A stretch of DNA of 64,000 bases, taken from contig JAFIFW010000007.1 in the NCBI GenBank assembly GCA_020831825.1, positions 1 to 64,000 on the forward strand. The letters are read 5' to 3'. This stretch comes from Methylophaga sp. (GTDB lineage: Bacteria > Pseudomonadota > Gammaproteobacteria > Nitrosococcales > Methylophagaceae). This document shows positions 18,645 through 26,488 of the stretch, one piece after another (position 1 is the stretch's first letter; every line of letters starts with the position of its first letter). Below the pieces are notes generated by a model. The model was not told the DNA's origin. It ran no database searches and saw nothing but the letters and a program-made list of their open reading frames with translations. The translations under genes were made by a program, and so were the position numbers.

Positions 18645-18675
18645 AAAAGCCGGCATCGCCGGCTTTTGTTGTTTT
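18645..18675 (+). terminator. Rho-independent terminator after the SnoaL-like gene
   Basis: Perfect 10-bp stem AAAAGCCGGC (18645-18654) / GCCGGCTTTT (18658-18667), 3-base loop, T-rich tail. Confidence 0.88.
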
Positions 18676-18953
18676 AGCGAAAACTCAATTGAAAAACTTA
18701 TTTCAGGTTATGTGTCTGTCGGCATTTTGAGTGCCAATTTCAAATGCTTCTATCATATTTATATCAATTACATTAATCCTTTAAATATCGACGACATCAT
18801 TTCTATTTTCAAGCAGAGTCATCACTCTGTGAACAGAATTCAACATAACCAGATGCACCACTTTTGATCGCTATCATCAACACAATGCCCATAATGAGGC
18901 ATATCCTAGAACCAATTAATTTATATGTTGTTGAAATAAAACAAATTATAGTA

Positions 18954-18969
18954 TGGCACATCTTATGCA
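18954..18969 (+). promoter_or_regulatory. Sigma-54 (RpoN) promoter
   Basis: TGGCACATCTTATGCA matches the -24/-12 consensus (TGGCAC-N5-TTGCA), with the GG and GC at exactly the required distance. The start should be near 18980, 27 bases before the micro-ORF at 19007. Upstream lie a TGCACCA half site (18854-18860) and a TGCC-N8-GGCA dyad at about 18885-18900 that resemble degenerate NtrC sites. This implies nitrogen-limitation control of the ANTAR regulator operon. The 340 bases from 18668 to here hold no gene. Confidence 0.72.
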
Positions 18970-19006
18970 CAAAAAGTGATAGACCATACCTCCAGGAGGC
19001 GGATCG

Positions 19007-19117
19007 ATGACTTACCTTGTGGATTTGATTTATTTGATAAAAGAGCTCTTAAAGTTATGTTTTATGGTGATTTTGTCACCATTAGGGTTGATGGCAGGAG
19101 TCTTGTTCGCTTGGTAA
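19007..19117 (+). CDS. 36-residue hydrophobic micro-ORF (small membrane protein candidate)
   Basis: The frame starts MTYLVDLIYLIKELLK, continues through a hydrophobic stretch (LCFMVILSPLGLMAGVLFAW) and ends TAA at 19115-19117. A full AGGAGG at 18994-18999 sits 7 bases before the ATG, the best ribosome site in this region, and a sigma-54 promoter lies just upstream. It would form one membrane helix. No family recognised. It could be a genuine small protein, a translated leader controlling nasT, or the remnant of a lost gene. Confidence 0.5.
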   Translation: MTYLVDLIYLIKELLKLCFMVILSPLGLMAGVLFAW

Positions 19118-19197
19118 CAAGCATTGCCGATTTCCAGTACATAAAAAACTTATGTGCTTTGGTTCCGGAACATGTCTAAATTTGAAATGAAACCATT

Positions 19198-19815
19198 ATG
19201 CTGAACTCAATTGATAGCAAGACTGCGACATCCTTCAATACGCTTGTTTTCTGTGACAAACCATTGCTCAGTAGACAACTGCAATCTGCACTGGTGGATA
19301 CTGACTATCAGGTCACACACTGCGCCGAAACGCTCCAGGCATTGTTGGCGGTTCCGCTCACCGATGAGCCGACAGTATTGTTAATGGCCGTTGAAGAGTG
19401 TCATCAAGATTTGTTGAAACTGCTTAAGCTGATTCATCAACAGAGGCCGATGCCTGTGGTGGTATTCACTAGCCAATATGATGACAGTGAACTGGAAGAA
19501 GCCATTGATGCAGGCGTCAGTGCCTATATTGTTGACGGTTTGCAGCCGCAACGGCTAATACCGGTATTGAAGCTGGCCCAGGCACGTTTTCGGAAAAACC
19601 AGCTGCTGGAAAAACAGCTCAGCGAGCTGAAAACTGCTCTGGAAGATCGCAAGGTGATAGAGCGTGCCAAGGGCATGATCATGCAACAGAGAAAATGTAG
19701 TGAGGATGAAGCCTATCGCTTGATTCGTACTGCAGCGATGAATCAGAACATGCGGATGGCAGCACTGGCTAGAAACATTCTTTCAAGTTCAGATTATCGA
19801 TGGACAGCCGAGTGA
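19198..19815 (+). CDS. nasT: ANTAR-domain RNA-binding antiterminator, NasT-like
   Basis: 205 residues. An N-terminal response-regulator-like domain is followed by a coiled coil and an ANTAR domain (ALEDRKVIERAKGMIMQQRKCSEDEAYRLIRTAAMNQNMRMAALARNIL). NasT binds paired-hairpin leader RNA and prevents termination in nitrate assimilation operons when released by the sensor NasS (family knowledge). The receiver lacks an Asp at the usual phosphosite (VLLMAVEE), consistent with control by protein partner. No nasS is present, and the only nitrate gene nearby is the dead transporter at 20053. The symbol is by similarity. Confidence 0.8.
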   Translation: MLNSIDSKTATSFNTLVFCDKPLLSRQLQSALVDTDYQVTHCAETLQALLAVPLTDEPTVLLMAVEECHQDLLKLLKLIHQQRPMPVVVFTSQYDDSELEEAIDAGVSAYIVDGLQPQRLIPVLKLAQARFRKNQLLEKQLSELKTALEDRKVIERAKGMIMQQRKCSEDEAYRLIRTAAMNQNMRMAALARNILSSSDYRWTAE

Positions 19816-20052
19816 CAGCTCTGGAAGTCTGCTGAATAATTTGAGTTATTCGCGGAAGATAAATCAATGCTGGTTGAAGAGGCATAACGTTAGTGTGCTT
19901 TGCAACAGTCAGAGTGACATCTCGATTTTCACAGTCACTTCTTCTGTTGAAGCATTTGGATTACTGTGATTGCAGTGGTGAGATCGGATGGAGATACACT
20001 AGTTAGTTTAGTTAGTCGTAACTTTTAGTTGGTACATACGATGCTTCTATGA

Positions 20053-20449
20053 GACGGATCGCATTCTGAAATTTCCGGAGGCATGAAACAACGTGTAGGA
20101 ATCGCACGTGCGCTGTTAATGGAGCCCAAGGAGCTGTTCATGGATTAACCTTTTGATGCATTGGATGCACTTACTTGAGCACATTTGCAGGACTCTCTGA
20201 TGGAAATTGAATCGGAGTTGAATAACATGGTGATTATGATTACTCACGATGTCGATGAAGCAGTACTGCTGTCAGACAAGATTGTATTGATGACAAATGT
20301 CTCTGCCGCGACCATTGGTGAGATAGTTGGAGGTCAATCTGCCTAGACCGCGCAAGCGACTTGAGTTGGCATATGATCAGCAATACAATCACTATCGGTC
20401 AGAAGTAATTCACATTTTGCACGAATGTCATGTGCGAAAAGTAGCATAG
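20053..20449 (+). pseudogene. Nitrate/nitrite ABC transporter ATPase remnant (NrtD/NasD type)
   Basis: Only the C-terminal half of the ATPase survives. It begins around the signature motif [15 protein letters not shown] and runs through THDVDEAVLLSD to the typical NrtD tail LPRPRKRLELAYD...YNHYRSEV. Three lesions are readable. TAA (20146-20148) replaces the Walker B glutamate codon in MDEP. TGA (20176-20178) replaces Arg in LTRAHLQ. One extra G near 20330 shifts the frame just before VNLPRPR. Restoring these gives continuous homology. The Walker A half and any permease are missing; 19816-20052 shows nothing I can identify. Confidence 0.9.
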
Positions 20450-20528
20450 CTCAGGCAAGTCGATAGTCTTTGAGTCTTTTGACTCATGAATCCATATGGA
20501 TTGAATCGGTCTGATCCTGGGCAGTGGA

Positions 20529-21794
20529 TTGTGTGAGCAATTTGATAAGGCTTCATGGGTGCAAACAAAACTTTCTGAAACCGTGGCTCGGCACTGGGTA
20601 ACGACCGAATATCAGGGACTCAGCCTTAGCAGTCACTTTCAGCCAATTTTCAGTATTTCCCATCGAAGACCTGTGGGCTATGAGGGATTGCTCAGGGCGT
20701 CAACAGACAGTGGCTCCCTGATTCCTCCCCCTGCGGTGCTGGCGTTGCCTAGTAACAGCAAGGGAAACCTCGAACTTGATCGGGCCTGTCGGCAATTGCA
20801 TTTGCAGAATTTTGCCCGGCAGGAAACAGGGGATTGTTGGCTGTTTCTCAACCTTAATTCACAATGTCTGGTGACCGAGCAGCCGGATGCTGGCTTTATG
20901 AACAGGCTGTTTGAGATGACAGGCATTCCCCCGTCCCGGCTTGTGATCGAAATTCTTGAGAGTGAAATTACAGATCGCTCATATCTGAAGCAACTGATTA
21001 AACATTTTCGAAGTCTGGGCTGTCTGATAGCGATTGATGATTTTGGTGCGGGGCATTCCAATTTTGACAGGATTTGGGAGCTGGAGCCGGATATTGTCAA
21101 AATTGATCGCAGTCTGGTGCATGAGGCAGGCAAATCAAGCAGGGTAGAGCGCATCCTCACCGGTATCGTTTCCCTGATTCACGAAGCCGGCAGTCTAGTG
21201 GTATTGGAGGGGATCGAGACCAGGCGTGAGGCTCTGGTATCCATAGCTGCCAACGCTGACATGGTACAGGGGTTTTACTTTGCAAAACCGCAGCAGTTGA
21301 TTACCTCCAATCATGATGAGTTTGTTTCGGTAATCGATGAACTATTGCAGCATCAGCAACGGCAACGCTTTAAAAACACCCATCAGGTCAATGAAAATTT
21401 CCGCCGGATCGAGCGTTTGTTCAAACGTGCCATCAATCATTTTTCAGCGAGCCAGGACTTTGAACAAAGCAGTGATATTTTGTTTGCTGAAAAACGTTCT
21501 GTGAGGTGTTATTTACTCGATGAAGCTGGATATCAGATGGCACGCAATAGCTATTCTCCGCATTACCAGCAAACCATGGATGTTCGTTTTACACCGCTAC
21601 TGTCAGGTGACAATGCCAACTGGTCTCACAAACACTATCACTTCAGAGCGGTTCAACACCCAGGACAAATGCAGCTGAGCCGACCTTATCTCTCTGTTGC
21701 CGATTCGCGAATGTGCATTACGGTCTCACAAACAGTAAGTTCGGCAGGCAAACTATTTGTATTTTGTTGCGATCTTGATTGGCAGGATGACTAG
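20529..21794 (+). CDS. EAL-domain cyclic-di-GMP phosphodiesterase with C-terminal sensor-like domain
   Basis: 421 residues. The EAL domain spans about residues 25-265: FQPIFSISHRRPVGYEGLLR (EGLLR in place of EALLR), LFLNLNSQCL, LVIEILESEI, LIAIDDFGAGHSNF, DIVKIDRS and VLEGIET. The metal and general-base residues appear intact, so it should cleave c-di-GMP. The C-terminal ~130 residues (RVERLF-type helix, then FTPLLSGDNANW...LSRPYLS) look like a Cache/PAS-like ligand domain. The start codon is TTG at 20529 and the exact start is uncertain. It is followed by a diguanylate cyclase on the same strand, an opposing pair. Confidence 0.9.
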   Translation: MCEQFDKASWVQTKLSETVARHWVTTEYQGLSLSSHFQPIFSISHRRPVGYEGLLRASTDSGSLIPPPAVLALPSNSKGNLELDRACRQLHLQNFARQETGDCWLFLNLNSQCLVTEQPDAGFMNRLFEMTGIPPSRLVIEILESEITDRSYLKQLIKHFRSLGCLIAIDDFGAGHSNFDRIWELEPDIVKIDRSLVHEAGKSSRVERILTGIVSLIHEAGSLVVLEGIETRREALVSIAANADMVQGFYFAKPQQLITSNHDEFVSVIDELLQHQQRQRFKNTHQVNENFRRIERLFKRAINHFSASQDFEQSSDILFAEKRSVRCYLLDEAGYQMARNSYSPHYQQTMDVRFTPLLSGDNANWSHKHYHFRAVQHPGQMQLSRPYLSVADSRMCITVSQTVSSAGKLFVFCCDLDWQDD

Positions 21795-21892
21795 GGACTG
21801 TTGATCTCATAGTCATCAGGCGCAGTGATTGAGAAAGGTCTAGAGCATTGACCTTAATACCCACGATGTTTTGATGAGGATGGAGCTCCCCC

Positions 21893-23392
21893 ATGAGGGA
21901 AATCATCAGGAAATACCGTCACTTTTTGTTGCCCTTGTCCATGGTGTTGATTTTCGATTTATCACTGTTGGCAATGAACTATGTTATCGCCGCGCAACTT
22001 GAGGTTTCCTCCATCAATATCAATATTGCTGGTCGTCAGCGAATGCTGTCGCAGAAAATGACCAAGTCGGTCATGTTGATCCACTATGAACATGCTCAGG
22101 GTATGTCATCAGAGCAAAGCTTTGATGAATTGCGTGAAGCCGTGTTTTTGTTTGATCAAACACTCAACGCTTTTTCCAATGGAGGCAACGCTACCAGCGC
22201 TGCGGGTGAAGTTATTCGTGTCGACAAGCAGGTGAGTAGCAATATCAGTCTGACCTTGTCGAAAGCTCAGGAGATATGGCAACCGCTTTTCACTGAGCTG
22301 AAGCTTTTGCTCAGTGATGAAAGCTATCTTCCCTCTGTAGTTGAGCAGCTTTCACAGGACAATCTACGGCTGCTGGATCTGATGAACACCCTCACCAACC
22401 AACTGGAGGATGATGCCCGCCGATCCACCTATCTTTTGCGGGGCTTGCAAACGATCATCGTGCTAATGATTCTGCTGTCCTTTGCTGTGGCTATCCATCG
22501 ACTGATCCGGCGAGATCAGTACTACACAAAATTGATGGAGAAAAGCTCGGATATCGTGTTGGGCATTAATGCTGGCAGTGGATTGATTACCTTTATCAGT
22601 GCTTCGGTGAAGTTATTGTTGGGGCGCGATGAAAAATACTATCGGGATCAACCGCTTGATCAACTGTTCGATCCCGCTTCTGTTGAATATATTCAGCAAT
22701 TGATAACACTCATCAATGCAGATAAATCATTACCTGAAGATAGATGCGAGGTGGGTTTGAAAGGTATCAATGGCAACACCATCATTGCAGAAATGTTGAT
22801 GCAGGTTGCGTCCAGTGAAGATGGCAACAGTATGGAGTTATGTGCCGATATCCGAGATATTTCAGAGCGTAAACTGCGTGAGCAAAAACTCAGCGATATG
22901 GCGCACAAGGATGCATTGACCGGACTAGCCAACAGATCGATGCTGACACAGATGGCAGCGCAGGCGATTCATCATGCCCAAATGCAGTCACAGTCTCTGG
23001 CGGTAATGTTTATCGATCTTGATGAGTTCAAGGCTGTTAACGATGCATATGGACATGCAGTTGGTGATCAACTACTGATTGAAGTGGCCAGGCGTATTGA
23101 TGGACTGGTGAGAGCCAGTGATCAGGTTGCCCGAATTGCGGGCGATGAGTTTGTGGTACTGCTGACCGGCACGACATTGAAATCAGACATTGAGCGAATT
23201 GGCCACAAGATCATTCAGGCATTGAATGAACCAGTGGTGATAGATGGTCATCAATGCCTGATTGGTGCAAGTATTGGTGTTGCGCGTTTTCCAGACGATG
23301 GGGACAATTTTGAATCGCTGCTTAAAGCGGCCGACAATGTCATGTATGCAGTCAAATATAATGGAAAAAACGCCGTCGCCTTTGCTTGCTGA
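21893..23392 (+). CDS. Membrane diguanylate cyclase: PilJ-type sensor, PAS, GGDEF
   Basis: 499 residues. A first membrane helix (FLLPLSMVLIFDLSLLAM) and a second near residue 185 (TIIVLMILLSFAVAI) enclose a periplasmic PilJ/NarX-like sensor with the P-box-like NIAGRQRMLSQKMTKS. A PAS domain (about 215-330) and a GGDEF domain follow. The GGDEF signature reads RIAGDEFVVLL (AGDEF variant, usually active), and RASD five residues earlier is an intact RxxD inhibitory site, so product feedback is likely. It should make c-di-GMP in response to a periplasmic ligand, plausibly an anion. It forms a pair with the EAL gene. Confidence 0.92.
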   Translation: MREIIRKYRHFLLPLSMVLIFDLSLLAMNYVIAAQLEVSSININIAGRQRMLSQKMTKSVMLIHYEHAQGMSSEQSFDELREAVFLFDQTLNAFSNGGNATSAAGEVIRVDKQVSSNISLTLSKAQEIWQPLFTELKLLLSDESYLPSVVEQLSQDNLRLLDLMNTLTNQLEDDARRSTYLLRGLQTIIVLMILLSFAVAIHRLIRRDQYYTKLMEKSSDIVLGINAGSGLITFISASVKLLLGRDEKYYRDQPLDQLFDPASVEYIQQLITLINADKSLPEDRCEVGLKGINGNTIIAEMLMQVASSEDGNSMELCADIRDISERKLREQKLSDMAHKDALTGLANRSMLTQMAAQAIHHAQMQSQSLAVMFIDLDEFKAVNDAYGHAVGDQLLIEVARRIDGLVRASDQVARIAGDEFVVLLTGTTLKSDIERIGHKIIQALNEPVVIDGHQCLIGASIGVARFPDDGDNFESLLKAADNVMYAVKYNGKNAVAFAC

Positions 23393-23495
23393 CATGGAGT
23401 TGCATTTTTTCGCCTTGTTTTTTGGTCGACTTCGTTGTTGACGCTTTATATTTTTGACTGGTTTCGGGAATTGTTCGAGTTTGAGGCCGATCGAT

Positions 23496-23636
23496 ATGCG
23501 CAAGCGTAATACCGTGTTTTTGAATGAGCAACCAGTCCCGTTGCTGGAACGAAACCGGTTGCGATTCTGGCAAGGTCTGAGTCAAATAATGTTATTTATC
23601 AACCTGGCCTTGCTGGTGATATTAGTTCGGGACTGA
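23496..23636 (+). CDS. 46-residue small membrane protein candidate
   Basis: The frame starts MRKRNTVFLNEQPVPLLE and ends in one membrane helix (LSQIMLFINLALLVILV). GAGG (23483-23486) precedes the ATG by 9 bases. The basic N-terminus and C-terminal helix suit a tail-anchored small protein. It ends two bases before the stop of the convergent lipoprotein gene. Unknown family. Confidence 0.42.
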   Translation: MRKRNTVFLNEQPVPLLERNRLRFWQGLSQIMLFINLALLVILVRD

Positions 23637-23638
23637 GT

Positions 23639-24064
23639 TTATTGGCCGAATCGAGCGATGATACTGTTTGCTGAGGAACCATCAAGTGTTTCATTGAGCC
23701 AATCATCCATCTCGCCCATGAACCATACCGAACAGTCAATCTGGACTTCGATCTCAACTTCATCTCCATCACAGATTGCATAACGGTCTGGATCCTCAAC
23801 TCGCAGTTTGGCATCGGTTACTTCGATGGCTTCATTGGCGGCAGCTTGGAGGGCTATTGCAAAGCGCTGGCGCTGATCATCATCCAGAGTTTCCATAATG
23901 GCATCAAAGCTGCTCTGAAACTGGTCCTCATCTGCCATATTCAACGTCAGCTCATCCGCCGCTGGCTGGTATTGAGCGTTATGGGTATCAGATGATTCAG
24001 AACTGCAGGCAGACATCATGAGGCCGGTGCTGGCGAGTGCCAACACCCATGGTGATAATTTCAT
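23639..24064 (-). CDS. Small lipoprotein of unknown function
   Basis: 141 residues from the ATG at 24064, which has GGAG upstream. The signal peptide MKLSPWVLALASTGLMMSAC ends in a lipobox Cys, so it is an envelope lipoprotein. The mature part is acidic; DEDQFQSSFDAIMETLDDDQRQRFAIALQ resembles the DUF6694-type lipoprotein pattern (tentative). Two further cysteines (YAICDGDE and QIDCSVWF) could form a disulfide. Confidence 0.65.
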   Translation of the reverse strand: MKLSPWVLALASTGLMMSACSSESSDTHNAQYQPAADELTLNMADEDQFQSSFDAIMETLDDDQRQRFAIALQAAANEAIEVTDAKLRVEDPDRYAICDGDEVEIEVQIDCSVWFMGEMDDWLNETLDGSSANSIIARFGQ

Positions 24065-24154
24065 ATCAACTCCGGAGGGATTAAAAGACTCGTTTATGTT
24101 GATCCAGCGATAGCGATAATGCAAGCCTGATGATAAACATCGGGCTACAGGTAC

Positions 24155-25024
24155 TCATCGGATGGGCAAAAATTCCAGAGTACCTGCCTTCATGTCAGGC
24201 ACCAGTAAGAATCGACCGTCTGCTGAAATGCCAATATCAGCGGCTGATTCATAGTGATCGGCGATAAGTCTTGGCGTGGAACGTGGGTCAACGAGTTGCC
24301 AGACTTTACCATTGGCCCAATCGCTGATGTACAGAAAGCCATAACTGTCTCTGACCAGACCATCTGCGCCGCCGAACCCCTGATTAAGCGCAGTCAGATT
24401 GCCGCTATCAATATCAAAGCGAAACAGCTTGCCGGTGCCAAAATCTGCGACCAGTAACTGGCCAACACCATCCATCAGCAGACCATTAGGCCGTTTAATC
24501 GCTGAGGCGTCAGTGAGAATTTCTTCAATGACACCCTCGACAGAATAACGATAAATGCCGCCATGTTTTCCATCGTCGTCACCACTGTCGGAAATATATA
24601 TGTTGCCCAGCCCATCAATTTCCACATCATTAAGAAACTGAGGTGTGCCCGGGAAATCTTGGGCCGTGGCCAGAATATCCTTACGGCCATCCAGGCTGAT
24701 ACGCAGCAGTCGATCATTGTCAGCCACGTAGAGCTGGTTTTCGAACAGGGCGATGCCTTTGGGATCATTGAGGCCAGTGACTAAAGGTTCTGAACTGCCA
24801 TCCAGGTTCAAGACAGTGACCTTGCCATCACCATCAACACCAAATTCGCCAATTTCTGTCACAAAGACACGTCCGTCAGGGTGTGCCACAGCTGATTCGG
24901 GCATCATCAGTCCACTCATGGCTGCCAGCTCGACTTTAACTGAATACTCAGCTGCAGCGGCTATCTGGAGTGTGAATAAAACAAGCAGGGCAGTGCCTGA
25001 CATGAACTTGGTGATCATTTGCAT
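24155..25024 (-). CDS. Exported SMP-30/gluconolactonase-like beta-propeller protein
   Basis: 289 residues. A signal peptide (ALLVLFTLQIAAAAEY) is followed by propeller blades typical of SMP-30/LRE and NHL proteins: MPESAVAHPDGRVFVTE, LNDPKGIALFENQLYVADN, FLNDVEIDGLGNIYISDSGDDDG, RPNGLLMDGVGQLLVADFG and GADGLVRDSYGFLYISDW. The conserved Glu/Asn/Asp of the metal site appear in PESA, LNDV and GADG. Likely a periplasmic lactonase or sugar-acid-binding protein; substrate unknown. AGGAG precedes the start. Transcribed with the lipoprotein gene. Confidence 0.8.
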   Translation of the reverse strand: MQMITKFMSGTALLVLFTLQIAAAAEYSVKVELAAMSGLMMPESAVAHPDGRVFVTEIGEFGVDGDGKVTVLNLDGSSEPLVTGLNDPKGIALFENQLYVADNDRLLRISLDGRKDILATAQDFPGTPQFLNDVEIDGLGNIYISDSGDDDGKHGGIYRYSVEGVIEEILTDASAIKRPNGLLMDGVGQLLVADFGTGKLFRFDIDSGNLTALNQGFGGADGLVRDSYGFLYISDWANGKVWQLVDPRSTPRLIADHYESAADIGISADGRFLLVPDMKAGTLEFLPIR

Positions 25025-25189
25025 AGTATCTCTCCTGGAAAATACTTGATAACTTTGGTGGCAATGACAGCTTTTTATGTGTTTTTAATCACAGCAGAGG
25101 ACTTGGTGAAATCAAATGCCTCTGGCTTTGTCTGACTGTTAGATTATGTCACGGTTCAGTGCTTATCACGCTCATAGAGGAGAGGGTTC

Positions 25190-26182
25190 ATGATAAAAAA
25201 ACAATTTGCAGCTGTCTGTCTGGTGATGCTTGGATTTTCCACCGGGCTGTATGCAGATACGGCAGCGGTGTCTGTGGTGGAAAAAATTGTTGATGTTCAG
25301 CATCAGCTTTTTAATGGTCCCCGTCCAGGTCTGCGTTCCAATCATACCAAGGGGATCGTCGTCGTCGGTGAGTTTACACCTTCAAAAGCGGCTAAAAACA
25401 TCAGTGAGGCCATTCATCTACAAGCGCAAAGTTCGCCTGCAGTCGTCAGGTTTTCCAATGCCACAGGTTTTCCGGACATTGCCGATAATGATCCCAGAGG
25501 CATGGCCAAAGGGGTTGCCATTAGGCTGGATCTGGGCGATGAGGGATATCACGATCTGGTATTCAGTTCGGTTCCGATGTTTCCCGTGAGCACGCCTGAA
25601 CTGTTGCTGGAAATGCTCACTGCGGTGAGCCAGTCAGGCCCCGATGTGGCGTCACCCAAACCAATTGAAACATTTCTTGAAGCGCATCCCAGCGCAAAAA
25701 GATTTGTTCAACATCCCAAACCCTTTCCCAAAAGCTTTGCTTCGCTTAGCTACCATGGCGTCAATGCTTTCAGATTTATCAATGCCCAGGGTGATGTTGT
25801 GTATGGGCGTTATATTCTCAGCCCAGTGGAAGGTGAGCAACACCTTGCTGCCGAAACAGGTAAACAACAGCATGCAGACTATCTGGTCAATGAATTACCA
25901 GAGCGCCTGCAAGAGGATGCTGTGCTGATGAGACTTTCCGTTCAACTGGCAGGACCGGAAGATGAGGTCAATGATGCGACGGCTATCTGGCCTGAAGACA
26001 GGCCGGTTGTTGAACTGGGCCTGCTGAAACTTGAAGCCATGCATGACAATGCTGAAGCTTTTGAGCGTACCACCATGTTTAATCCACTGGCCTTACCTGA
26101 TGGTATCGAAATATCCGATGATCCAATACTCAGAGTTCGCCCAGCTGCTTATGCGATAAGTTTCTCACACAGAATGAACTAA
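25190..26182 (+). CDS. Exported catalase-related peroxidase (SrpA-like)
   Basis: 330 residues with a signal peptide (FAAVCLVMLGFSTGLYA), so periplasmic. It is a minimal catalase fold: the distal His region GLRSNHTKGIVVVGEF, PAVVRFSNATGFPDIADNDPRGMAKGVAIRL, and the proximal heme-ligand helix LRVRPAAYAISF with the R-x3-Y pattern. At this length it lacks the catalase C-terminal parts and belongs to the monofunctional catalase-related peroxidase group. GAGGAGAGG precedes the start. Nearby cytochrome c peroxidase suggests periplasmic peroxide defence. Confidence 0.87.
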   Translation: MIKKQFAAVCLVMLGFSTGLYADTAAVSVVEKIVDVQHQLFNGPRPGLRSNHTKGIVVVGEFTPSKAAKNISEAIHLQAQSSPAVVRFSNATGFPDIADNDPRGMAKGVAIRLDLGDEGYHDLVFSSVPMFPVSTPELLLEMLTAVSQSGPDVASPKPIETFLEAHPSAKRFVQHPKPFPKSFASLSYHGVNAFRFINAQGDVVYGRYILSPVEGEQHLAAETGKQQHADYLVNELPERLQEDAVLMRLSVQLAGPEDEVNDATAIWPEDRPVVELGLLKLEAMHDNAEAFERTTMFNPLALPDGIEISDDPILRVRPAAYAISFSHRMN

Positions 26183-26488
26183 AGGATCTGCTCACTACCC
26201 ATTTTAGATGAACGTATATCAACCAGTCTCCGGCAGCTTGAACCCTGATCTGTTTTAGAGAAACAGTGACCGATAATCATAGATTGTGAACCCTGCAACT
26301 TAGATTTGTTCGGATAGTTACAACCGTCAAGATCACATTCGTTGGGCAGGGATAGGATAGCCGCTTCAGCAGAAATCAAAATATCTGTGTAGTGAGGGGA
26401 GACCTGGATGTTGTCAGCCAATCACGCAGAATGCGTGGCTCGACTCAACTGTCAGCCGTGTCTTAAGGCACGGCTGACAGGTCGTTAT
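26183..26488. other. Convergent intergenic region with a perfect 12-bp hairpin
   Basis: The notable item is CTGTCAGCCGTG (26449-26460) and CACGGCTGACAG (26469-26480), a perfect 12-bp stem with an 8-base loop just after the stop of the cytochrome c peroxidase gene. It has no T tract on either side, so it may stabilise the 3' end rather than terminate. No gene seen. Confidence 0.6.

Noticed and set aside
18976-19179. 67-codon GTG frame over the micro-ORF
   Set aside because: Its start lies at or before the predicted sigma-54 transcription start, and it contains the ribosome site of the better-supported 19007 frame.
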